A DNA stretch of 64,000 bases from Histoplasma ohiense (Eukaryota; Ascomycota; Eurotiomycetes; Onygenales; Ajellomycetaceae): assembly GCA_017607445.1 (NCBI GenBank), contig JAEVHH010000002.1:4269501-4333500 (forward strand). The letters are read 5' to 3'. The translations under genes and the position numbers were made by a program. The notes beneath the pieces were generated by a model. That model saw nothing but the letters and a program-made list of their open reading frames with translations, searched no databases and was not told the DNA's origin. Of the stretch, positions 56,901 to 64,000 are shown one piece after another. Numbering within the stretch: position 1 is the first letter of the stretch; every line of letters begins with the position of its first letter.

Positions 56901-57488
56901 GAGAATCTCTGAGAAATCATGTATATCTGCAGTTCCATACAAACAGCAGATAATATCATGAGCAAGCTTAAGAAAGTCTGTGAATAAGCAGAAGCTTTCA
57001 TGATCAGTGTTTAGTAAAATTATAAGAATCAAATAAACATCAGAAGAAGTTCTGTGATCTGATATTATGTAGAAGACAAAATCTGATTAAATCTCAAGAA
57101 TATAAAGACAGATTATCTCTCATATACACTGAATTACTGTCACATCAAATATACTGTGATGGAGATGCTAGGCATACACAATTATCAACTTGACACCCCA
57201 TCTGACATTCATAATGTCTTTCACATGAACCTGCTCCGACCCGCGGCTGAGAATCCATTCCCTTTACAGAGAATCTCTGACTGACAGCCACTCATCATCA
57301 TAGAAGAAGATAATGAACTTGAATGAGAGATCAAAGCAATTCTTGATGATAGAATCAACTGTCATCACTGCAAATATCTTGTCAAATGAGTAGGATATGA
57401 TTGTCTGATCTGGAAATCTGTGTCCATCTTGAAGAATACCACTGCTCTTGACGCCTATGAGTCATTGCTCACTCTGATAGAGGGGGAT
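53925..57488 (+). pseudogene. Chromovirus C Pol: protease, RT, RNase H, integrase, chromodomain
   Basis: A 99-codon open piece (53925-54224) holds the protease with intact active-site IDSG. The pre-RT and RT region follows (54393-55110); the catalytic YxDD reads YIDN at about 55060, so the second Asp is lost. The segment EFINFY...NFFNIIQSLTDL marks the RT/RNase H border, and RNase H runs about 55430-55850. The integrase zinc-binding region (HNCNHCGS) is near 56330, with the core to about 56900 (VSDRDSQF near 56610). The C-terminal domain and chromodomain (CHHCKYLVK-stop-VGYDC...W) are at about 57350-57470. In-frame TGA at most Trp positions. Inactive. Confidence 0.88.
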
Positions 57489-57490
57489 AA

Positions 57491-57884
57491 TGTGACAGAT
57501 TAGCACTCATTAGTAGTTAACTTACACAATCAATCTCTTCTGTCTCACATTTCACACTCATATACATCTACTCATCTCTGTTATTGCACTCTGCATTTGT
57601 GTAGTCTCTAACAATTCTTCTGTATAACTTCTTCTGTCTTGTACTTCACACTTGTGTAGTTCTAATGATTCTTCTGTGTAACTCTCAACATTCTTCTGCT
57701 TCATACTCCACTTCATGCTCCACTGTGGGGCAGCTTCTGATATTCTTCCACTCTGATCTCCTCTCTATAAGAACCTTCTTCATACAACCTTTTTTTTTGA
57801 TCTCTTTTCTCTTTCTTTTCTTAATCAATTTGTAATCTGTATTTAGAATAGTGCTAGATCGTTAATCGAAGTACATCTGTTACA
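57491..57884 (+). repeat. 3' LTR of chromovirus C (394 bp)
   Basis: TGTGACAGATTAGC...CATCTGTTACA; pairs with 52205-52598 and is followed by TCATA. Confidence 0.94.
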
Positions 57885-57894
57885 TCATATAGTC

Positions 57895-59496
57895 AAAAAC
57901 AATGTCTAAGCTACCAACATTAACTTATAATTTTCAGAATGAGGAAATTATAGCTAGCTCATTTGAAGATAAATGTCAAGCTTTTATGAGAATATTATTT
58001 CCATCATCAAATAATTCAACTGAGATTTGTTTTTTGCAAGAAGATAATGAATATGAATATGATAAGAAATGAAAATGGTCTGACTTAACTGAAGATGAAT
58101 TAAAGACAGCTATTTTTTCATCTTCAAAAATCACAGCAGCAGAAGCTGATACTATAAATCATTTAATAATTCAAGAGCTTTATTCAGTACTAAAAGATGA
58201 GCTCTTTGAATTGTTCTCAAATCTTTTGAAATATGGATATCATTCTAAGTGCTGGAGGCATGCTGTTGGAGTTATTCTTTCAAAACCCAATAGAAAATCA
58301 ACTATTTCTAAATCTTATAGAGTGATATCTCTACTGAATTGCCTGGGAAAAATTCTGGAAAAGATAATTGTAACTAGATTGTCTTTTCTATCTGCTACTA
58401 CTGATCTATTATATGATGATCAAATAAGAAGTAGAAAGCAAAACTCAGCAATTGATGCAGTTCTCTCTGTAGTTCATGATATTCAACTTGCAAAGAATGA
58501 AAAAATGGTTACAACTGCAATGTTTATTGATATAAAAAATGCATTTGATTGTGTTTCACTTTTTCAAATGATCAATACTTTGATAGAACTGAGAATGCCA
58601 AAGTCTCTCATTAAGTGAATTATCTGTTTCATGTCAAAAAGAACTATTCAGTTGCTTTTTGATGAAATGAGACAAGATATAACAGATATTGAGATAGAAG
58701 TTCCTCAGAGTTCCTCAGTCTCACTCATTTTGTTTGCTATATTTATCAAGTTTCTATTTATTGATAGACAAATGGCAATTATGGTGAGAACTCCAAGCTA
58801 TGTGAATGATTTAGACCTAGTTGTAAGCTCAGAATCAATTGTGAATAACTGCAATTTGATTGAGCAAGCAGCAACTGAAATGATTGAAAAAGCAAAATCA
58901 AAAAACATTGTTTTTGATATGAATAAAACTGAATTAATTCATTTTTATTCAAATTTCAGAGAAAAAGATACTGAAGTTAAGCTTTTAAATCATTCAATTA
59001 AATCTAAAAACTCAGTTAGATGGCTTGGTGTCTGGTTAGATTCTCAATTGAATTTTAAATCTCATATGCAAATAAAAACTGCAAATGCTGAAAGAATTTT
59101 AAACAGTATATTGAGACTTTCAAATACTGAAAGAGGTCTGATATTTCAAGCAATGAGACAATTATATATTGTCTGTGTGACCTCTGTTTCAGATTATGCA
59201 GTTCAGGTGTGGTGGAGAGGTCAAAAACACTTTATAGAAAGATTTCAAAAACTTCAAAACTCAGCTTTAAGAAAGATTCTAGAAGTATTCAAAACTACTT
59301 CAATTAAAGCTATAGAAATTAAAGCCTTTATTTCTCCACCACAAGTGAGATTTGATAAAATCTGTATGAATTATACTTTCAGAATTATGAAGCTATATTC
59401 ACATCATTCTATTAGACAGAGAGTTTCAAGTTCTTTTTCAAATGAGTCAAATGGATTAGAATTAGATTGAGAACTTTATCTTGATTGAAATGAAAC
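57895..59496 (+). pseudogene. LINE ORF2: reverse transcriptase (no endonuclease), joined to the tRNA-headed module
   Basis: Frame starts at ATG 57902 (MSKLPTLTYNFQNEEI) in what is normally the linker between endonuclease and RT. RT runs from the SKPNRKSTISKSYRVISLLNCL segment (58279-58345) through DIKNAFDCVS (palm Asp, about 58529) and VPQSSSVSLILF (58691). The catalytic YxDD appears as YVNDLDLV (58799). The thumb and a WLGVWLD segment (59023) follow. Two open pieces (58211-58618, 58631-59470) are separated by one TGA; another TGA lies near 58071. Continues in family copies at 36857 onward, but here it is cut by LTR B. No endonuclease domain lies upstream; instead the module at 51464-57894 precedes it. 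Confidence 0.88.
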
Positions 59497-60028
59497 TGTG
59501 ATGGGTTAGCATCTGTTAGTAATTAACTTACGCAATCAACTCCTCTTCTGCATCCACTTGTTTCTGACTGTTGTGACCTTGTGTAACCCTCAATGTTCTT
59601 CTGCTCCATGCTCTACACTCATATAGTTTCTAACAATTCTTCTGTGTAGCTCTTAACATTCTTTCACTTCATGTTTCACACTTATATAGTCTCTAACAAT
59701 TCTTCTGTGTAGCTTCTAACATTCTCTCACTTTATGTTCCATGCTCATATAGTCTCTAACAATTCTTTCATATAGCTCTCAATGATTTCCCCACCTCATA
59801 CTCTGTGCTTATATAGTTTCTAATAATTCTTTCACATATCTTAATGTTCTTCTGCTCTGTGCTTCACTGTGAAATAGCTTCTGATATTCTTTCATCTCAA
59901 ACTTCTCTCTATAAGAACCCTCTTCATACAATCTTTTCTTCTGATTTCTTTTCTCTTTCTTTCCTTAATCAATTCATAATCTGTAATTAGAATAGTATCA
60001 AATCATTAATTGAAGTACACTCATTACA
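59497..60028 (+). repeat. 5' LTR of chromovirus B (532 bp)
   Basis: TGTGATGGGTTAGC...CACTCATTACA; close to the 534-bp LTR of A, with the same set of internal 55-60 bp repeats. Confidence 0.92.
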
Positions 60029-60424
60029 TTACAAATTGATTCTTCTGTGTTTAAGATCTGAGTGTCTTGTTATTAATTCTTACATCTGAGTGTATCATTT
60101 AAGACTCAAGTGTTTCATTATTAGTTCTTACATTCAAGTGTGTTGTTTACAGATCTGAGTGTCTAGTCATTATAAGAGATTTCTCATGAGTCTGAGTGTC
60201 TCTATTATTAGTTATATAGATTGTTATGTCTAAGTGTCTGAGACACAATCAATCATATTCTACAAGATCTGAGTGTCTTCAAATCATAACACTGTGAATA
60301 GCATTCACAAAGAAGCTTGACAAAGCTTAGCACTGCAACACTGCAAATAATGTCTGTGAGAGAATTGAGTGTCTACAAGTATTTCTTTTCTTTTTTATTA
60401 TTACATGTTCTTAGATATTGAAAT
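60029..60424 (+). other. Leader of chromovirus B with repeated CTGAGTGTCT motif
   Basis: About 395 nt before gag. CTGAGTGT and CAAGTGT motifs recur roughly every 40 nt (60058, 60090, 60145, 60197, 60258), a possible packaging or enhancer array. Contains AAGCTTGACAAAGCTT near 60313. Confidence 0.6.
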
Positions 60425-60810
60425 GAACTACAAGCAATTCTACAAACACCCACTGCACTCAAACACAGTGAATGATAACTTAGATCTACAAAGCATTCTT
60501 CAGCAACAGATGCTACAGATAACTGAATTGCAACAATGACTTACTGAGATGAGCACTCTCATATTCATCATTTCTTCTACACCCACACCTCACAAAAAGC
60601 TCTCAAGAGAGAAGCTTTCAATCCTCAATAAATATAAGAGAGATCTAGCACTCTACCTCATATGAAAGTCAAAAGCAAACATCAAATTGAACATCAATGA
60701 ACAAGCAATAGACTCACTATCCAATCAAGCATGGTATATTCATAGCAGATTGAATGGCAACACATTAGCAAAACTCCAATTCTGAATGAGTCATTGTCAG
60801 AACAATCAGA
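60425..60810 (+). pseudogene. Chromovirus B Gag, N-terminal part
   Basis: Opens at ATG 60425 (MNYKQFYKHPLHSN), same start as Gag of A. Continues with LDLQSILQQQMLQITELQQ and a TGA, then SRKLSI-like Gag sequence, until the module insertion. Truncated and mutated. Confidence 0.8.
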
Positions 60811-61558
60811 CCCGCGTGGCGCAGTTGATAAAACTGTTACCCAAGATAGCACTGTTAGATGTGCTGTAGGTTTGAATCCTGCTGCTGATAAGATCTCATT
60901 TTGAGCCACTTCTTACCCATGAAGGCCCCTGTGACCAGGGGCCAAGCCTAGTGAGGCAGTGCTGACAGGAGTGCTGCTTGGCAGTGGTGAGGGTGGTGGC
61001 CGCTGGAAGCCACACTCATTAGTGCCAAGCAGCCCCCTGCCACTAGTGCTGATCTAAGCAAGATCCGATGATTACAGAGGGTCGAGTATAGAGTGCTTAT
61101 ACATACTAGCACCTGCCAAGGCCCCCAGCAACTAGGGGGCCACCCCAACAACAGGGAATGATTTTAAAAACCATCCAATTGGCTGCCTCATCAGAGAGGT
61201 AGTAGCAAGCCAAGCAGGACACCCTGGTAGGCACCCTATTCTCAGAGCCCACTAGTGGTCATCTAACACTATTAGTGGGTAATTTGGGTGGGGTAAGCCT
61301 ATGGTTAGTCCCTTACACAGGGCAAGGCCATGACGGCTGGTTGGTAGGCCAAGGGGGCAATGGGCTGAGATCGGCAACTGGAAGCTCTGGGCTATGGTGA
61401 TGCCTAGAGTGGGCAGTGGCGCTTAACTAGGACCCCCGCTGGAAACCCCAGAACTAGTTAAAGCGGCCCGAGAGGACGGATGCAGTGGTCGGTTGGTTAT
61501 AGAGGTTATAATATGTAACTAGCTTAAGATGCATCCTGCGTGGAATAGCCACATAGTC
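60811..61558 (+). mobile_element. tRNA-headed structured module, copy 2 (best preserved)
   Basis: A 748-nt non-coding unit beginning CCCGCGTGGCGCAG. A-box TGGCGCAGTTG is at 60817-60827 and B-box-like GGTTTGAATCC at 60869-60879. The body has perfect hairpin stems: GGCCCCTG/CAGGGGCC (60924-60931 with 60936-60943), GCTGCTTGGCA/TGCCAAGCAGC (60973-60983 with 61023-61033), GGCCCCC/GGGGGCC (61120-61126 with 61135-61141), and TTAACTAG/CTAGTTAA (61423-61430 with 61454-61461). It ends ATAGTC and is joined directly to an internal piece of LINE RT. GC-rich compared with its surroundings. Confidence 0.8.
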
Positions 61559-61779
61559 ATTCAATTAAATCTAAAAACTCAGTTAGATGGCTTGGTGTCT
61601 GATTAGATTCTCAATTGAATTTTAAATCTCATGTGCAAATAAAAACTGCAAATGCTGAAAGAATTTTAAACAGAATATTGAGGCTTTCAAATACTGAAAG
61701 AGGTCTGACATTTCAAGCAATGAGACAATTATATATTGCCTGTGTGATCTCTGTTTCAGATTATGCAGTTCAGATGTGG
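61559..61779 (+). pseudogene. LINE RT fragment fused to module copy 2
   Basis: 221 bp matching 58992-59212 base for base in length: it starts in the pre-thumb region (ATTCAATTAAATC), contains WLGV and the LRLSNTERGLTFQAM segment, and stops at GTGTGG where repeat R3 begins. The fusion point differs from that of copy 1. Confidence 0.85.
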
Positions 61780-61944
61780 TTTGTTTGTTTGTTTGTATTG
61801 ATTTAACATTTCAGAGAAAACACAGACAGCACTTATGTTTCAGAAGCCTTCTGAAGAACATGAAAATGTGCTATACTGAAGAGATTTCTATGTATACAGA
61901 GAGAGAGAAAACAGAATTCAGATGACAACTTTTGAGAAGACTCA
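61780..61944 (-). repeat. Short interspersed repeat R3, copy c
   Basis: Starts with (TTTG)4 exactly at the LINE junction and matches copies a and b for 165 bp, then is cut by LTR G. Confidence 0.7.
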
Positions 61945-62541
61945 TGTAACAGATGTACTTTGATTAACAATTTGATACTATTCTAATTACAGATTACAAA
62001 TTGATTAAGAAAAGAAAGAGAAAAGAAATCAGAAGAAGAGGTTGTACAAAGAGGGTTCTTATAGAGAAAAGTTCAGAGTGGAAGAATATCAGAAGCCACT
62101 CCACAGTGAAGTGCAGAGTGGAAGAACATTAAGAAGTACATGTAAGAATTGTTAGAAGCTACACAAGCATGGAATGTGAGATGAGAGAATCATTGAGAGC
62201 TACACAGAAGAATCATTAGAGACTATATGAGTGCAGAACACAGAGCAGAAGAATGTAAGAAGCTATGTAGAAGAATCATTAGAGACTATACAAATATGAA
62301 ACACAGAGTGAAAGAATGTAAGAAGCTACATAGAAGAATCATTAGAGACTATATGAGTGCAGAGCACAGAGCAGAAGAATGTTAAGAGTTATACAGAAGA
62401 ATTGTTAGAAACTATACAAGCACAGAACACAGAGTGAAAGAACATTGAGGATTATGCAAGATCACAATGATCAGAAATGAGCAGATGCAGAAGAGAAGTT
62501 GATTATGTAAGTTAATTACTAATAAGTGCTAATCTGTCACA
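61945..62541 (-). repeat. 3' LTR of chromovirus G (597 bp)
   Basis: Minus-orientation LTR of the A/B/C family (TGTAACAGATG...TCTGTCACA on plus). It is longer than the others because it has one or two more AGAATCATTAGAGACTATA-type units. Confidence 0.9.
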
Positions 62542-62932
62542 TTATCCCCCTCTACCAGGGTGAGTGAGGACTCATAGATGTCGAGAGCAGTGGTGTTCTC
62601 CAAGGCAGATGTGGGTTTCCAGGTTGAATGATTGTATTCTATTCATTTGACAAGGTATTTGCAGTGGTGGTGGTTGATTCTATTGTCAAGAATTGCTTCA
62701 ATTTCTCATTTGAGTTTGTTGTCTTCTTCTACAATGATGGGTGACTGTCAATTGAAGGTTCTCTGTGAGGGGAATGGATCCTCAGCCGCAGGTCGGAGCA
62801 GGTTTGTATGAAAGACATTGTGGATGCCAGATGAGGTGTCAAGTTGATAATTGTGTGTGTCTAGCACTTCCTTCACTGTATATTTGATGTGATGGTAATC
62901 TAGTGTATGTGAGGGGTGGTCTGTTCTTTATC
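62542..62932 (-). pseudogene. Chromovirus G Pol, C-terminal remnant (chromodomain end)
   Basis: Matches 10305-10690 of element A: polypurine tract (62542-62555), chromodomain tail and the integrase C-terminal end. Less mutated than A (CAGCCGCAGGTCGGAGCAG near 62784). The rest of G is missing; sequence changes abruptly near 62933. Confidence 0.8.
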
Positions 62933-63257
62933 TCAGCATGCTCAGCCTCTCTTCTCGATATTTTCAGATTAGTGTGATCAACTAAACTCCTTTAGACTTC
63001 TGCCAAGTCCTGCTAACTTCTGGACCAATCAATTACTCCACATGTGCTCACAACATAATATCTTGTAGAGAGTCTGAGAAGAAACAGTTCCATTGTCTGT
63101 GGAAAATCAAACCCACTCATACAAAATATTCAGTTGACTTCAGAATCATACATCTACCTTAAATATCTGTCTGATCATCATCAAATTGATATTTTTTGAA
63201 TTCTTAGTCATCTCACTATCATCTCTGCTATTTTGCAACTTGCTATCTCTTCTCATC
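62933..63257 (+). other. Junction and upstream region of the gene at 63258
   Basis: Moderately AT-rich, with patches like CTGCCAAGTCCTGCTAAC and no repeat seen elsewhere in the window. Probably promoter and 5' UTR of the following gene. Confidence 0.35.
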
Positions 63258-64000
63258 ATGCCACAACCATTGATCAAAGACACTGTGTCTTTTGAATCTC
63301 TAGACACTCAATATCAGGCGCGGTTCAATCAATATCCTTCATCACTTGAAGATGAATCCTCTCAACAACCACTACACTCTCTCAATGATCTAGATAATGG
63401 ATATGAGACATCAGATAGTGATTTAACAGATCTTGAATCTATTGATACTTCTTCAGAATTTGAGATCACTGGTATCAATACCCTGTCAGCTTGTTCACAA
63501 TCAAACACTCATGGCCCACAACACCTGCCTACTATGCCTCATAATCAGCAGAAAAAACATTCAAAATTATCTCATGTTGTCAAAGTATTACAGCAAAATG
63601 GTTGAGGAATGGAAGCCTTTATAGATGCTTGGATTCAGAGTTCTGATATCTTGACTCATAAATGATACTGTACTTCTGCAAAGTGGTGGAATGCACTGTA
63701 TTCAGCACTCTCAAAGTCAGAGGCATTTCATGGTCATCATCATTATATTGTCTTGCTTAAACAGGAGCTGAAACACCTTATCAATACTCCATACTTTGCA
63801 AAATTCAATCATGGTGTTGATCTTGATATCATTGATTTCCAGGCTGCTTTTGAGACCATCTGAATCAATGCATCAACCTGGTTTAAGCTGCTTACTCCTG
63901 TGCTAAGGAATAAATGTGCAAATCGAAAGAGCTATGAATGAGGCTCAGATGAAACAACAGCTATCAAATGGCTGTTTATTATTATGAGTATTATATACCA
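63258..64000 (+). pseudogene. Unknown protein, N-terminal 250 codons, runs off the window
   Basis: ATG at 63258 (MPQPLIKDTVSFES). Residues 1-80 are Ser/Asp/Glu-rich and probably disordered (YETSDSDLTDLESIDTSSEFE). A basic segment (NQQKKHSKLSHVVKVLQ) follows, then after a TGA at 63603 a more folded part with WWNALYSALSKSEAFHGHHHY and a C-terminal stretch near FKLLTPVLRNKCANRKSYE. TGA codons at 63603, 63664, 63860 and 63939 sit where Trp or Arg would fit, so it is a lightly mutated repeat gene rather than a host gene. Family not recognised; a DNA-transposon gene is plausible. Confidence 0.45.

Larger units (their letters stand above)
52205..57884 (+). mobile_element. Chromovirus C (Ty3/gypsy with chromodomain), full length
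   Basis: LTRs 52205-52598 and 57491-57884 are both 394 bp. The duplication TCATA lies at 52200-52204 and 57885-57889. The polypurine tract AGAGGGGGATAA precedes the 3' LTR. Same family as A (internal regions align), but its LTR is 140 bp shorter because it has fewer internal repeats. Length 5.68 kb. It interrupts the tRNA-headed LINE chimera. Confidence 0.94.
59497..60810 (+). mobile_element. Chromovirus B, 5' fragment (LTR, leader, start of gag)
   Basis: Same family as A and C. It is inserted in the LINE after GAAAC and cut off at 60810 by the tRNA-headed module. No 3' part seen, so no target duplication can be tested. Confidence 0.85.

Noticed and set aside
1..64000. Alternative genetic code with TGA read as Trp, because transposon frames have TGA where Trp is expected
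   Set aside because: MRPL9 uses TGG for Trp and ends in TGA, TAG and TAA also interrupt the transposon frames, and the GG to GA mutation context explains TGG to TGA.

Overview
The window is a transposon-dense stretch of a filamentous fungal nuclear genome, probably an ascomycete (inference). Pointers are chromodomain Ty3/gypsy retrotransposons, I/Tad-like LINEs, a Helitron, hAT elements, 46-61 nt introns with GTAAGT or GTTAGC donors, and one ordinary fungal nuclear gene: mitochondrial ribosomal protein uL3m (MRPL9) at 48619-49585. That gene and about 2.4 kb of single-copy-looking DNA around it (48225-50640) form the only well-supported island of host sequence. Nearly everything else is AT-rich, CpG-poor and full of stop codons. 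Aligning repeat copies inside the window shows CpG to TpG/CpA changes plus CpC to TpC (GpG to GpA). This is a RIP-like decay whose context differs from the Neurospora CpA to TpA type. It explains why Trp codons (TGG) in the transposon genes read TGA and why glycines read Asp or Glu.

Layout. 1-996: end of a minus-strand gypsy element (gag, leader, 271-bp LTR). 997-5080: Helitron Rep/helicase split by a 5'-truncated LINE (3318-4449, 13-bp target duplication). 5724-6332: unknown decayed ORF. 6614-8085: minisatellite-bearing hAT-type non-autonomous element. 8086-9600: minus LINE fragment, then a gypsy integrase fragment. 9771-23258: chromovirus A (minus, 534-bp LTRs, ATCAG duplication), into which chromovirus N (plus, 15071-22472, 268-bp LTRs, TATTT duplication) has jumped. 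24.4-26.3 kb: short repeats, a GC-rich minisatellite and low-complexity DNA. 26.3-31.95 kb: minus-strand two-ORF LINE. 32864-41711: chromovirus D (minus, 271-bp LTRs, ATGTG duplication) with a LINE nested at 36857-38582 and an intron-containing antisense gene beside its 3' LTR; D splits an unknown coiled-coil gene. 42724-45462: hAT transposase and its end. 45463-48224: two more minisatellite elements. 48619-49585: MRPL9. 51464-59496: a 5' module with a tRNA-like head joined to LINE reverse transcriptase, interrupted by chromovirus C (52205-57884, 394-bp LTRs, TCATA duplication). 59497-62935: pieces of chromoviruses B and G around a second copy of the tRNA-headed module. 63258-64000: unknown gene running off the window.

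The two most notable signals are these. (1) A constant ~747-nt, tRNA-headed, hairpin-rich module is fused to two different internal points of the same LINE, in the manner of the MINE/WEIRD chimeras of Magnaporthe. (2) At least one chromovirus (D), and probably a second (N), carries a spliced antisense gene between the chromodomain and the 3' LTR. No bacterial features, CRISPR arrays or functional tRNA/rRNA genes were seen. All mobile-element genes here appear to be inactivated.
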